A DNA stretch of 64,000 nt from CAVZTX01 sp963778375 (GCA_963778375.1 CAVZTX010000019.1:1-64000), one strand, 5' to 3'. Shown: positions 25,732 to 36,396, numbered from the stretch's first letter. Program-made: numbers and translations. The notes: generated by a model from the sequence alone, not told the origin.

Positions 25732-28662
25732 ATGCCAGGCGACGATGAGTTGTTTTCGACTACTGAAGTGCTGGAGGGCTTTTCAGGGAAGCGTGCGCGT
25801 CTCCTCCTGTTTCAAATTGAGCGCTACACTGCCTATCTCATGACGCAAGCACGCCAGGTAGCTAATCCCTACCTGGCTCAACAGGCCGCCGAGGAGCAGG
25901 AACTCGTCTTCTTTGAGGCGCTCGCTCAAGGCCGCGAAGCGCCTGTGCATGCCACGATTCGTGACCTGGAACGATACGCACCTCAGTGGCAATTCCTCGT
26001 GCCCTCCAATCCGGCTTTGCGGGCCTCTCTAGCCTATCTATTGGGACAGAAGTACTCCTTTTCGCAACGGGATGTTCCTCACATTAGGCAAGCACTAGGG
26101 CTGGATAGCGAAGAAGTACAACGGGTCTTTGAGCGTCGGTACAGGCAGCCGCTTGATACAATCTATAAGAGACAACCCGGCTTGCTCGATTGGGGACGCT
26201 GGCGTTGGAGCAATCTCGGTGGGTGGCTCGAGCGTCTCCCTCCCTTCTGGATCGTCTTTTCACTGGTCTTTGCCGATACAGTAGGATCATCAATCCTGGC
26301 CTTGCCGATTGCTCTGGCCGGAGTGGGTCCATTGGCCGGAGTAGGCATCGTGGCGGTGATGGGTGTGTTCAATGTGCTGACTATCACAGCATGGGCCGAA
26401 GCCATCGCGCGCAACGGGTCAATGCGCTTTCAGGGAGGCTCCCTCTTCAAGCTGGCCCATGACTACCTGGGCAGACCTGGTTCACTGCTGTTGACGATCA
26501 CCTCATTTATCGATTGTTTTTTATTACTCCTCGTCTACTACCTTGGTATCTCGCTGACGCTGGCTGATACTACTTCTGTCCCCCCTGAAGTCTGGGCGGG
26601 TGGCGTTTTCTTGCTTGGTCTCTTTTTTGTGCGCCAGAAAACCCTGATCGCTACGGTGACAGGTGCTCTGCTCATAGGAGCGATCAATATAGGTTTGATC
26701 CTGCTTCTTTCGATACTTACTTTGAGGCACGTGAGGATAGAGCACCTTTCATATATCCATCTGCCATTCGTCAATGGAAACTCTTTCGAACCGGCCCTGG
26801 TCAGCTTGATTATCGGCATCGTCTTAAGTCTTTATTGTGGTCAGTTCATGGTCAATAGTTGTGCCAGGATGGTACTTCAACGTGATCCCGGTGGACGATC
26901 TCTTATCTGGGGGGCGATTGCAGCAGTAGCGAGCGCAATAGTGCTCTATGTCCTGTGGACGGTGGCGGTGAATGGAGTCTTTGCTCCACAGACTCTGACA
27001 GGGTTGGCAGGAACGGCGGTGACACCGCTGGGGCAACTGCTTGGCCCGGTGGCAACTCTTGGGGGAACCTTGCTAGCCCTGCTCACAATGGGCATAGGTT
27101 CCGTCTTTATAGGCCTGGCGATCTTCTTTACGGTACAAGGGTGGATCCCGGGCCGAACCCGGCATATTCTGGTGCTTGGACGACGACAAGGAAAGGCCAT
27201 CTTTGTCCCGCGTGGTAAAGCGAATGCCAGCCTGACACTCACCTATCTCGGTTTGAAAGGAACGTACCCTCAGTTTCGCCTTGACCTCTCGTTTGAGGGC
27301 GAGACGCGGCGCTTCGAAGTGGAGGTAAAAGATAGCTGGGAAGCGTCCACCACGCTTGCAGAGTTCATGCCCAAATTTTCTCCTCATAGAATACAATTGA
27401 CGTTAAAAGTAGTAAGCGCAGGCGCTGATACCGCCCGCGTGCAACTGGTCTCAACTATGCGAATGCGCTACGAGGGGAATCTGGACAGGTTGGGATTCGA
27501 CTTGTTAGAGATGACCGATAGTACTGACACGACGCTCATCGGCTGGCTCTCCGCTCGTAGACGGGTAAGTATAGAAGAAGTGGCTCATTTTCTGGATCAA
27601 AGCCAGGAGGAGAGCAAGGCCGTTTTGAACGACCTGGTCAAGCAAGGCGTCTTACTAGAAACGAGAGAGCAAGGCCAGACGTGGTACCAGATACATTTTG
27701 TAGCCCGGCGCAAGCGGCAGGCGACCGCCGCAATCTGGCAGGCCCTGGACGATTTCGGTGAAGTAGCATCTCGGGAATATGATACGATCCGCCTGGCGAA
27801 GAAGGGAAGACTGCTCAGAGGCACGAAAGAACTGGTGCAAGGGAACTATGGTCGGTTCTGGTTGGCGTTCAGCCCATTGATACTTATTTTTTTGCTGTGT
27901 GAGTGGTCCTTACTAAAGAGCCTGGTATCATTTACTGAATTGCTCGATTTCGTGGGCATACTAGCGCTGCCTGTAGAGATAGGGGTCTTCCCGGTGTTAC
28001 TCCTGTACGCTGGCCGCCGCAAGGGCGAATATATCCCAGGATTCGTTCCACGTTTTCTGGCTCATCCGGTGATGGTTGGCATCATCTATCTGATATCGGT
28101 GGGCATCCTCTTCCTGCACGGGCTATTTATCTGGCAAAATATGTTCCAAAGGGCGATAGCGATCCTGATGGGAATAGTTACGCTTGCCGCAACATACATG
28201 ATGATACGACGCGGTGCTTTTGCTCGTCGCTTAGTGATAGAAGTTCGCCAGGATCCAGGAGAGGAAGGACATGGCTTATTTACAGTAACGGACACTGGTC
28301 AATTTGCGACACACGTTCGGGTGGAGTTGAGTTATACCCATAGTCAGCAGGTGCATCAGACTGCCAGTGGTAGCATTTCAGATTTCTCTGATCTCCGCTC
28401 TGTGACAGTCCATCTGACTGAGACAAAAGCGCAGGAGCTTCGAATCTGGCTGCATCATGTAACCCTGGAAGGCCATTCCGAAAATTTGCCCGCGCTTGTA
28501 AAAATGGCATCAGGAAAGGAGATCCGGAATTTGCATCTGGATGGGTCGGGGAACCAGTTTGTGTTCCCTTTGCGCAATGACGTGAAGAAAGCAAGTAGAG
28601 TGGGTGCCGGTGAACCGAGTCAGTTGGAAGTCGAAGTGCAGCTAGTGACTTCTACAACATAG
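25732..28662 (+). CDS. APC-fold transporter-like membrane chimera
   Basis: 976 residues from the ATG at 25732 (AGGAGAAAGG six bases upstream). Residues 1-165 are soluble and helical. Residues 169-460 form about 10-11 membrane helices with FADTVGSSILALPIALAGVGPLAG, like TM1 of amino-acid permeases (the broken helix GxG motif is replaced by VGSSI). Then come a beta-rich soluble domain (residues 480-590), a winged-helix-like segment (residues 595-660: TLIGWLSARRRVSIEEVAHFLDQS), a second block of 4-5 TM helices (residues 710-823) and a beta-rich C-terminal domain. Such a permease-plus-regulator arrangement suggests a transceptor; the substrate and true family are unknown. Confidence 0.6.
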   Translation: MPGDDELFSTTEVLEGFSGKRARLLLFQIERYTAYLMTQARQVANPYLAQQAAEEQELVFFEALAQGREAPVHATIRDLERYAPQWQFLVPSNPALRASLAYLLGQKYSFSQRDVPHIRQALGLDSEEVQRVFERRYRQPLDTIYKRQPGLLDWGRWRWSNLGGWLERLPPFWIVFSLVFADTVGSSILALPIALAGVGPLAGVGIVAVMGVFNVLTITAWAEAIARNGSMRFQGGSLFKLAHDYLGRPGSLLLTITSFIDCFLLLLVYYLGISLTLADTTSVPPEVWAGGVFLLGLFFVRQKTLIATVTGALLIGAINIGLILLLSILTLRHVRIEHLSYIHLPFVNGNSFEPALVSLIIGIVLSLYCGQFMVNSCARMVLQRDPGGRSLIWGAIAAVASAIVLYVLWTVAVNGVFAPQTLTGLAGTAVTPLGQLLGPVATLGGTLLALLTMGIGSVFIGLAIFFTVQGWIPGRTRHILVLGRRQGKAIFVPRGKANASLTLTYLGLKGTYPQFRLDLSFEGETRRFEVEVKDSWEASTTLAEFMPKFSPHRIQLTLKVVSAGADTARVQLVSTMRMRYEGNLDRLGFDLLEMTDSTDTTLIGWLSARRRVSIEEVAHFLDQSQEESKAVLNDLVKQGVLLETREQGQTWYQIHFVARRKRQATAAIWQALDDFGEVASREYDTIRLAKKGRLLRGTKELVQGNYGRFWLAFSPLILIFLLCEWSLLKSLVSFTELLDFVGILALPVEIGVFPVLLLYAGRRKGEYIPGFVPRFLAHPVMVGIIYLISVGILFLHGLFIWQNMFQRAIAILMGIVTLAATYMMIRRGAFARRLVIEVRQDPGEEGHGLFTVTDTGQFATHVRVELSYTHSQQVHQTASGSISDFSDLRSVTVHLTETKAQELRIWLHHVTLEGHSENLPALVKMASGKEIRNLHLDGSGNQFVFPLRNDVKKASRVGAGEPSQLEVEVQLVTSTT

Positions 28663-28689
28663 GTAAGAGGAAGAAACTCCCCTCTGTAT

Positions 28690-30308
28690 TTAGGCCAATT
28701 TGTGCTCGATGGTGTAGCGGGTGGCAGCACTACGTGAAGACACGCCAATCTTACTGTAGATTGAGGTCAGATACCAGTTGACCGTACGACGCGTGAGCAC
28801 TAGTTGTTCATGCTCCATCCTTCGGTCCATGCTGTGTCAAAAGCCTACCTTGCCTGAGGAGCACTTCGCCCAGGCAGCTCACTGTTTCAGTGATAATCCG
28901 TTTGTCGTCGTGCTTTTTGGCGATAGCGAGACTTTCTTCAAACAGAGAAAATGCTACTGCTGCATCGCCTTGAAGAAAGGCTATCCTTCCCATCTCAAGC
29001 AGCGGGTTAGCAGTGCCCAATGTATTTCCCAATTCTCTGGCTAATGCTAGACTCTCTTGCTCTAACTCATACCCCCTCACATAATCATCCTGGTATGCTG
29101 TGGTCCAGCCTAAAGCATAGAGGGTAATAGATAGGGCATCCTTGTCACCCAATTTCCTGGATATTGCCAGGCTTTCCTCAAATTTTTCACTCGCTCTGAT
29201 AAGGTTTCCTCGTACAGCCGACATGAATCCCTGGTCATTGAGTGACTCTGCAATACCCTGAGGGTCTTCCAACTCCTTGAATAGCACTTAGCTCTCCTCG
29301 TCCAATGCACTACCTGCCACCATGTTGCCTCTTTCGGAGGCTACCCAACCTAACTTGATGAGCGATGCAGCTACTCCTCTTTTGTCTCCAAGTTCCCGGT
29401 ACAGCTTAAGACTCTCTTCACACCAAAGAGCATCCTCATCAATATTATGAAGGAGGAGAGCCAGATTCCCCGCAGCATACAACGCTTTCGCACGAACTGG
29501 TGCCCGAACCTTCTCGCTTCCAAGCAGGGCCTTCTCCAACCAGTGTAGGCCTTCACGGGCGGTTGTCTAACGTCAATTCAATGGCTAGTGGAAGTCCATC
29601 TAAGCGGGTACAGATTTCGGCGACAGCACGCGCGTTGGCCTTCGTCAACTGAAAGTCAGGCTTAAGCACTTGCGCTCGCTGTAAGAAGAGCGCCACCCCC
29701 GTGTACTCTGCAAAGGCTGCGCTTTCAGGAAGCTGGGCGAGGTGAGGGACTGCTAGAGGTGGGACGGGAAACTCGTGTTCTCCCAGGATGTGCAGCACCG
29801 CCCGACTGGTTACCAGTATCTTGAGGTGAGGGCAGACGCTCAGCAGTTCCACTAGCTGAGGTGCCGACGACACAATCTGCTCGAAGTTGTCGAGCAGCAG
29901 TAGCAGATGCTTGTCTCGTAGATATGCTTTCAATAGGTCGAACAAAGATTGATTCCCAGTCTCCTTGAGGGCGAAGACTTGAGCGACAGTAGACATGACG
30001 AGTTCAGGATCATTGATCGGAGCGAGAGCAACAAACCAAACTCCATCAGCAAAAGTATCGTGCAGGTCGGTGGCTATTTGTAAACCCAGGCGTGTTTTAC
30101 CAATACCGCCTGTACCTGTCAGAGTCACCAGGCGCACCTCTAGTCGTCGCAGGATGGTACAGACTGCCGCTACTTCCTGTTCATGTCCAAGTAAGGGTGT
30201 AAGCTGCTCAGGAAGGTTGTGACCGGAAACTTTCCGGGCTTTTCCGGTTGGTTTACATTTTACTATAGAGTGCGGATTTGTAAACCGATAAAGAGTGGGT
30301 CTTTTCAT
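28690..30308 (-). pseudogene. LuxR-family AAA/TPR regulator, decayed
   Basis: Reading 30308 downward: an NB-ARC-like ATPase (Walker A GTGGIGKTRLGLQ, Walker B LLLLLDNFEQ, then LVTSRAVL) that breaks off right after LPLAIEL at 29560. A TPR array follows in another frame (REGLHWLEKALL onwards), with most of the intermediate domain deleted, an in-frame TAA at about 29286, and a further junction near 28810 that leads into a LuxR helix-turn-helix tail (LTRRTVNWYLTSIYSKIGVSS) ending near 28690. Full-length relatives run about 800 residues. Three separate lesions make this true decay, unlike the single-base breaks elsewhere. Confidence 0.85.
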
Positions 30309-30457
30309 TCTTAGGGATGATTGAGAAGGGTTGATCTATGTTTGGCGGCTCATTGTCTGTTCCCCAGATAGGATTGATCGCGTTCTACGGATCAGTCGAA
30401 TATTTCACCTTGAAGGATACTGGTAGCGAATTCGGGAACGGTTCCCCACCCGTCCCA

Positions 30458-30485
30458 GGGCGCGATAAATCTGGCCCCTACGAAG
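30458..30485 (-). repeat. Short dispersed repeat, GATTTATCG family
   Basis: The reverse complement reads CTTCGTAGGGGCC then AGATTTATCGCGCCC, nearly matching 58217-58246 and sharing its core with 49212-49229. It lies in the 322-base gap between the decayed LuxR gene and the SHMT-like gene. Confidence 0.6.
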
Positions 30486-30553
30486 GTGGCGGTCGTTCAA
30501 AGGGAGTTCGCTAGCAGTATTCCGAAGGATATAGACCCATGCAATAACTTCTA

Positions 30554-30583
30554 TTGTCCTTACGCCTGTCCTGCTGGTATACT
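30554..30583 (+). promoter_or_regulatory. Promoter of the SHMT-like gene
   Basis: TTGTCC (30554-30559) and TATACT (30578-30583) are 18 bases apart. The start of transcription would fall near 30590, giving a leader of about 42 bases before the ATG at 30632. Confidence 0.55.
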
Positions 30584-30631
30584 GAGTTATATATTTTAAC
30601 AAAGCAACACAAACATAAGGGAGTGGGAAAT

Positions 30632-31924
30632 ATGACAGTAGAAACCAGCGACGTTGAAAACATCATAGCGCAAGCAAATACATGGCGGCAGACACAGACT
30701 ATCAACCTGATTGCCAGCGAAAATACCCCCAGCGAAGCAGTGCAGCGGGTGCTACTCTCTGACTTCATGGGCCGTTACGCCGAGGGGCATCCCAATGAGG
30801 GCGATAAAGTAAATCGCTATTATCAGGGAACCCGTTTTATTGACGAGATCGAGCGCATGGCTACCGAGGAGATACTGGACCTCTTCCGTGCCAGGCAGGC
30901 AGATGTGCGGCCGATCAGTGGAAATGCAGCTAACACCGCCATTGTCCTTGGTTGGTTGCGTGGTGGCGACACAGTGATTGCTAACTCCACCGATGCTGGC
31001 GGTCATATCAGCCATGGTCCGGTCGGCGTATTGGGACGGCGCATTCAAAATCGTGGCCAGTCGCTCAAGCTGGGCAGCCAGAATTCAGTCAATCTCCATT
31101 ATCTACCTCTTACCGCAGACCATTATCATGTCGATGCTCCGAAAACCATTGAGCTTATCGATCAGGTATCTCCGCAACTCGTCGTCATGGGCAAAAGTCT
31201 CTTCCTCTTCCCAGAGCCAGTTTCAGAGGTCGCAGATGTCTGTAAAACAAAAGGCATTCCGCTGCTCTATGATGGTGCGCATGTACTCGGATTAATTGCG
31301 GGCGGCGAGTTCCAGGACCCGTTACACGAGGGTGCGACATGGTTGACCGGCAGCACTCATAAGACCTTCCCAGGTCCGCAGCGTGGCGTCATTCTGGGCA
31401 ATTTGGACGCGGAAGGCGAAAAGAAATACTGGGGTGCCGCCGACCGGGGTGTTTTTCCTGGCTCCTCCAGTAACCATCACCTGTATACGCTGCCTGGATT
31501 GGTTGTTGCCACCCGTGAGATGAAAAAGTACGGCCATGACTATGCCGCGCAGATTGTTCGCAATGCACAAGCGCTTGGTCGCAGCCTGGACGAACTAGGT
31601 ACACCTGTTGAAGCGCGGGACTTTGGCTACACTAAGAGCCACATGATCGCAGTAAATGTTGCGCAGTGGGGCGGAGGTGTCGAAGTTGCCAAACGTTTGG
31701 AAGCCAGCGACATCATTGTCAACTACAACATGGTGCCAGGCGATACCGATCCGCGCAACCCCTCCGGCCTGCGCATCGGCGTTCCCGAAATGACCCGCTT
31801 CGGCATGGACGAACGAGCCATGGGTGAACTGGCTCAACTCATTCATGATGCCATTGATGGGAAGGATGTGAAGTCTCAGGTGCATGATCTGCGAGGGCGC
31901 TTTACGGAGATGAAATACGCGTAG
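30632..31924 (+). CDS. Serine hydroxymethyltransferase-like PLP enzyme
   Basis: 430 residues. Features of the SHMT/aldolase fold-type I family: LIASENTPSEAVQ near residue 30, the Asp/His that hold the cofactor in LLYDGAHVLGL near 215, and the Schiff-base Lys in GSTHKTFPGPQRG near 240. True GlyA has TTTHKTLRGPRGG and NEGYPGKRYYGG; here these read GSTHKTFPGPQ and NEGDKVNRYYQG, so the substrate may differ (for example other beta-hydroxy amino acids or a transaldolase reaction). The ATG at 30632 has GGGAGTGGG upstream. It is monocistronic with a promoter at 30554-30583 and a hairpin at 31949-31973. Confidence 0.75.
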   Translation: MTVETSDVENIIAQANTWRQTQTINLIASENTPSEAVQRVLLSDFMGRYAEGHPNEGDKVNRYYQGTRFIDEIERMATEEILDLFRARQADVRPISGNAANTAIVLGWLRGGDTVIANSTDAGGHISHGPVGVLGRRIQNRGQSLKLGSQNSVNLHYLPLTADHYHVDAPKTIELIDQVSPQLVVMGKSLFLFPEPVSEVADVCKTKGIPLLYDGAHVLGLIAGGEFQDPLHEGATWLTGSTHKTFPGPQRGVILGNLDAEGEKKYWGAADRGVFPGSSSNHHLYTLPGLVVATREMKKYGHDYAAQIVRNAQALGRSLDELGTPVEARDFGYTKSHMIAVNVAQWGGGVEVAKRLEASDIIVNYNMVPGDTDPRNPSGLRIGVPEMTRFGMDERAMGELAQLIHDAIDGKDVKSQVHDLRGRFTEMKYA

Positions 31925-31948
31925 GAATTGTATCTACTTATAGCTCAA

Positions 31949-31973
31949 GGGCAAGAGGTGCAACCTCTTGCCT
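31949..31973. terminator. Bidirectional hairpin between convergent genes
   Basis: GGCAAGAGGT (31950-31959) and ACCTCTTGCC (31963-31972) form a 10-bp stem with a 3-base loop, midway between the stops at 31924 and 31992. There is no good T-tract on either strand. Confidence 0.6.
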
Positions 31974-31991
31974 CAGGGGTATCAGTGGATG

Positions 31992-32825
31992 TCAGTTGTA
32001 AAGATGTTGAAACGAAAATACAGCCATAAGTCCAATATGATCCGAGAGATATGAAATCTTTCCATTAAGAAGTTTGACCTTATCCTGGAAAAGCAGGGAG
32101 CTATCGTTTACCTCAACCTTCGTCTCTGGGGAGTAGGTAAAAATGTAATCGATATGATGGAGTTGTTTCCCAGCAGGTAAAAATTCGCTATGAAACGTAG
32201 GAGTATCATCCTCTCCAAAGGCATCCTTTGCCTGTGAAAGGTCCAGAAATCTTGTATACAATTCGCTGCATTTGGGAATATTGAAATCACCGGAGATTAC
32301 ACTGACGCTTTCTTTGTCTGTGAATTGCCCAATGAGTTTTGAGAGCTGGTCTAGCTGGGCTTCGTGCATTGGATACAGTCTGCTCCCTCGAGACCAATTC
32401 CCTGCTCCATTCGCAGTCAGGTGAGTATTGAAATTCACAAGCGGTACGTTTATCATTTTTGATACAAGTGTGCCCTTGTAGAAGCCTAAGGGTCGAAGAA
32501 ACCGCCAGTTTGTAGGCTGACTGGCAAATGTAAAAAGAGTGAATTGTAGTTTCTCCATTGGGTGTCTGGAAAAGATGACTAATCCCCCCTTTGGTCCAAG
32601 CAATGAGGGTTCATAGACGACATGAGGGTAGGATAGAAGCCTGTCTCTTAAGACCTCTAAGAGGCCATAGGTGTGTACCTCTTGCAAGTTAATGATATCA
32701 ACTGCGAGTCTCTCAAATTCCTGGGCTAATGCTTTATAGCGTTCTCTGGGAGATGGCGAGAGAAAAGGAATGCCAAGTGTATTAAGGGTTGCAAGCGAGA
32801 AATGAAATGTATCTTCAACATCCAT
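31992..32825 (-). CDS. Endonuclease/exonuclease/phosphatase family protein
   Basis: 277 residues. EEP motifs in order: ATLNTLG near 12, the metal-binding Glu in INLQEVHTYG near 47, NFNTHLTANG near 130, SGDFNIP near 180, HHIDYIF near 222, and LSDHIGLMAVF near 260 with the catalytic Asp-His. All key residues are present, so it should hydrolyse phosphodiesters (DNA, phosphoinositide-like or sphingomyelin-like; no way to tell). There is no signal peptide. Its ATG lies 10 bases after the ligA stop, suggesting one transcript. Confidence 0.9.
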   Translation of the reverse strand: MDVEDTFHFSLATLNTLGIPFLSPSPRERYKALAQEFERLAVDIINLQEVHTYGLLEVLRDRLLSYPHVVYEPSLLGPKGGLVIFSRHPMEKLQFTLFTFASQPTNWRFLRPLGFYKGTLVSKMINVPLVNFNTHLTANGAGNWSRGSRLYPMHEAQLDQLSKLIGQFTDKESVSVISGDFNIPKCSELYTRFLDLSQAKDAFGEDDTPTFHSEFLPAGKQLHHIDYIFTYSPETKVEVNDSSLLFQDKVKLLNGKISYLSDHIGLMAVFSFQHLYN

Positions 32826-32835
32826 ACAAGTTATC

Positions 32836-34918
32836 TTACGAGATGTATTGCTTCAACAACTCAATCAACCACTGCTCATCGTGAATTGGCACGCCCGCTT
32901 TTTGCGCCTTTGCCAGCTTCGAGCCAGCATCCTCGCCGACTATCAAGTGACTGAGCGACTTACTTACCCCCGAAGCAATCGTCCCTCCAAGTTGTATAAG
33001 CGCCTCTTCAGCTACAGGTCGGGTCATACTGGTAAGCCGACCTGTAAGTAGAAAGGTCTGGCCTGCCAGCGGACCCGAACTCGTCTTCTGCTCTTCCTGC
33101 ATATTCACGCCCGCTTGCCTCAATCGCTCGATCAGTGCTCGGTTCTCTTCGTCTTGCAGCCAAGTATATAGGCTGTGTCCGATCTTCGGGCCGATACCGG
33201 GTACTGCATTAATTTCTTCTTCGCTGGCTTGCAGCAATCGATCCATACTTCCAAAGGCATTTGCTACAAGTTGGGCGGCTTTCTCACCGACGTAGCGAAT
33301 ATTTAACCCGACAAGTAGCCGCCACAAGTGAACGATGTTTGCTGGCTTCAATCGAGGTAAGCATGTTAGTGGCGCTTTTCTCTTTGACGCCTTCAAGAGC
33401 CAATAACTTCTCGGGGGTCAGCGTATAGAAGTCCGCGACACTCTTGATGTAGCCAGCTTCCAACAGTTGCTCGCACATCTTTTCGCCAATGGTTTCAATG
33501 TCCATTGCGCCTCGCGAAACAAAGTGGATGATACTTTCAAGTTGACGAGCCGGGCACTCTGTATTTGGGCAATAGGCCATCGCCTCATCTGGCGACTGCA
33601 CAATCGGAGTATTGCACAATGGGCAGCGTTCGGGAAGGTGATAGACTTCCTCTTTGCCTGTGCGCCGCTCTTCAATCGGCTTAACCACCTGGGGGATAAC
33701 TTCGCCAGCACGTTGTACCAGTACCCAGTCGCCGATACGCAGGTCTTTGCGCTGGATATCACCTTCATTATGAAGCGCGGCACGTGCGACAATCACGCCG
33801 CGAATATTGACCGGTTCAAGTGCCGCCCAGGGATTTACCGAGCCTGTGCGACCAATGTTCACGCGGATATCCAGCAGTTTGGTAGCTACCTGGATGGGAG
33901 GATATTTGAAGGCAATTGCCCAGCGCGGATCACGTGCAACCGTTCCCAACTCCTGCTGCTGTACAAGATCATTGATCTTAATCACGACCCCATCAATTTC
34001 GTAGGGCAGATTAAAACGCTCTGTCTCCCATTTTTTGCAGTAATCCATGACCTCGTCTAACGTCTTTGCCAGCGTAATATGTGGGTTGACGGGAAAACCC
34101 CACTCGCGTATCAGTTCCAACGCTTCCCACTGGCTATTGAAATTCCTGCCTTGCATATAGCCAATTTGATAGCCGAAGAAGTCGAGATGGCGGGTAGCGG
34201 TAATGCGGGGATCTTTTTGCCGCAGGGAGCCTGCTGCCGAGTTGCGCGGGTTGGCGAACAAGCGGTCATCCTTCATCTCCTCGTTCAGCTTCTCAAAGCT
34301 CTTGGTGGTCATATAAATTTCGCCGCGAACTTCAACCTTGTCAGGAATACGTTCCCCACGGAGCTTCTGGGGAATAGTGCGCACGGTACGTACGTTCGGC
34401 GTCCAGTCCTCACCTATCAGGCCATCTCCCCGCGAGGCTCCAACTGTGAGCTTCCCTTTCTCATAGGTAAGCGCCATTGCTAATCCGTCGATCTTCAACT
34501 CACAGACATATTCAAATGTTGCATTGGGCAGGATATTCTGTGCGCGTTTGTGCCATGCCAGTAGTTCTTCTTCATTGCGTGCATTAGCCAGGCTCAGCAT
34601 AGGAACCGGGTGCCGGTGTTGCGGCACGTCTTGTACAGGGCCAGCCCCTACACGCTGGGTGGGTGAGTCGGGGCTTTGTAGTTCAGGATGCTCCTCCTCA
34701 ATACGGCGCAATTCAATCATCAAGTGATCGTATTCAGCGTCGGACAGTGTTGGATTGTCCATGACATAATATTGATAGTTAGCTTCTTCGATCTGGTGGC
34801 GCAGCGAAGCAACATGTGTTGCAAGTAGCTCTGCCTCACTGGTGCCTGTATGCTCTAAATCAGGAGACGGAGTATCGTTGAGGATATCACGATTTGAGGT
34901 GTCTTGTGGTTCGATCAT
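32836..34918 (-). CDS. ligA: NAD-dependent DNA ligase, apparent single-base frameshift
   Basis: Domains: Ia and adenylation with the lysine motif CELKIDGLA near residue 125, then PNPRNSAAGSLRQ-like FANPRNSAAGSL, the OB fold, a Zn finger with four Cys (CPLC...CPNTECPARQ), helix-hairpin-helix (VGEKAAQLVANAFG, AVPGIGPKIG) and a C-terminal BRCT domain. Near 33325 the frame breaks inside SKHRSL; removing one base gives SKHRSLWRLLVGLNIRYVG, exactly the expected sequence. LigA joins Okazaki fragments and is essential in most bacteria, so a real null mutation is unlikely: sequencing error or recoding is more probable. ATG at 34918 (TTG at 34921 possible), with AGGAG upstream. Confidence 0.9.
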
Positions 34919-34967
34919 CAAAGTATGCTCCTGGCTACTTGACCACGTTATACTAAACCATTCTTCT

Positions 34968-35256
34968 CAGAACGGTTCATAATGGAAAACTTCTGGCGGA
35001 TCCTGGAACAGACCATTGATATGGCTGCGCCATTCCTGGAAGAGCGGTCCACCTCGAAAATTAACCGTATGCGCCTCAAGTGAGGTCCATATGTTTATGA
35101 GCATGTATCTTGAGGGCTGCTCAATGCAGCGCTCGAACACGCGACGAGACGCATCCTGGATGCTGGCAAATCACTTCGACGCCCCGCAGTATCCTTTGCC
35201 CCAATTCTTCCTCTTTGCCGGGGACTGCCGTAAAGATCGCGATTTCTGTAACCATG
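34968..35256 (-). pseudogene. Antibiotic biosynthesis monooxygenase (ABM)-like protein, frameshifted
   Basis: The reverse strand encodes MVTEIAIFTAVPGKEEELGQ and then HPGCVSSRV; after skipping one base near 35136 it continues ERCIEQPSRYMLINIWTSLEAH to FHYEPF and a TGA at 34968. Length about 95 residues, with the beta-alpha-beta ferredoxin-like pattern and INIWTSLEAH strand of ABM-domain proteins (quinol monooxygenase or heme-degrading type; activity unknown). GAGGAA lies six bases before the ATG. It ends 49 bases upstream of ligA and could be cotranscribed. Confidence 0.7.
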
Positions 35257-35304
35257 TAATTCCTCATCTTTTTCTTTTATGGTATCATACCTGACAACCC
35301 CAAC

Positions 35305-36396
35305 TTATACGCCTCGTGAATCTGCCCAGTCTCCTTGAAACGTTTGTTGGAGAGTACTCAGTACACCCGCATCGGAGACGATAATGCCAAGTTCGCGGTT
35401 CTGGTCAAGCGATTGCGTTGAAATGTTCTCTGACCCGACAAAAGCTATTTTGCCGTCTACCACGATAATTTTGGCATGCATATAAAGGCGGGGATCTTCT
35501 CGAACCTGCACGCCACCCTGCGAAATTGTACTGATACCCTGACTATTGCTATCCCCTGATGATCCACTGGGTGCGGGCAGAATAACTTCAACGTGAACAC
35601 CATGCTGCGCTGCGTTGGTAATAGCCTGTTCAATATTACTATCGTTCATCTCTTCAGCTTCAATCAAAAGCGTGTGGCGAGCGCTGTTAATGAGTGCGGT
35701 GAAGGCATTACGCGAATTGACGGGACTTACCACAAGATTAGGATTATTGAACTGGGCGGTTGTATGATTCCAATCGGCTTGAAAGATCGCACTGACAGCC
35801 TGCACATCTTGAGTATTTGTATCGATGATATCGTATTCACGGTTTTCATAACCACTACTGCCACTGTAACCGCCTAGGGCCGAGCGTGTGAAGTTTGATG
35901 TCATAATGAAGGCAGTATTGCCGTCGATAATCATGCCCTTCTCGTGTGTCAAGGAGAAGCTGGGGTCGGTATACTGCGCTTTAATCCCCGAAGCTCGCAG
36001 TTGATCGAGCGTTTTTGAGGGGGAGGTTCCACCACCAACCGGATGTGGCTCTAGCATCACGCGTACATCTAGTCCATGATTAGCTGCATCTTCCAGGGCA
36101 GTGATTACGTTTCGATCAGTTAGAAGGTACATTTCCAGCCAGACCGACTTCTGCGCACCCCTAATCGCTCCGGTAATTGGGCTTTCACCAGCATCAGGCT
36201 CAACAATCACGCGAACTCCTTGCACACCAGAGCCTGTGGTGCAGTTGCTCTGACAAGAACTATTTCCTCCGTTGCTACCCGTACCCCCGACGCCAATATT
36301 GACATCACACCCAGCAAGCAGTACACAGAGCACTGCAATGATCAGATATGTGAAGGGAACGATACCTTTTTTATATTTGGAAAATGTCTGATACAT
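35305..36396 (-). CDS. Phospholipase D-like lipoprotein
   Basis: 363 residues. The N-terminus is a lipoprotein signal (YLIIAVLCVLLAGC, Cys near residue 29) followed by a Gly/Ser/Asn linker. Two HKD motifs are intact: THEKGMIIDG near residue 150, then TSNFT, and MHAKIIVVDGK near 305, then GSENIS. Both halves of the composite active site are thus present. It should sit on the outer face of the membrane and hydrolyse or transfer phosphodiester bonds of phospholipids or extracellular DNA; the substrate cannot be told. The ATG at 36396 has AAGGAG five bases upstream, better than any start further out. Confidence 0.88.
   Translation of the reverse strand: MYQTFSKYKKGIVPFTYLIIAVLCVLLAGCDVNIGVGGTGSNGGNSSCQSNCTTGSGVQGVRVIVEPDAGESPITGAIRGAQKSVWLEMYLLTDRNVITALEDAANHGLDVRVMLEPHPVGGGTSPSKTLDQLRASGIKAQYTDPSFSLTHEKGMIIDGNTAFIMTSNFTRSALGGYSGSSGYENREYDIIDTNTQDVQAVSAIFQADWNHTTAQFNNPNLVVSPVNSRNAFTALINSARHTLLIEAEEMNDSNIEQAITNAAQHGVHVEVILPAPSGSSGDSNSQGISTISQGGVQVREDPRLYMHAKIIVVDGKIAFVGSENISTQSLDQNRELGIIVSDAGVLSTLQQTFQGDWADSRGV

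Noticed and set aside
33467..34060. 197-residue forward ORF
   Set aside because: Lies opposite the ligA OB and zinc regions and matches no family.
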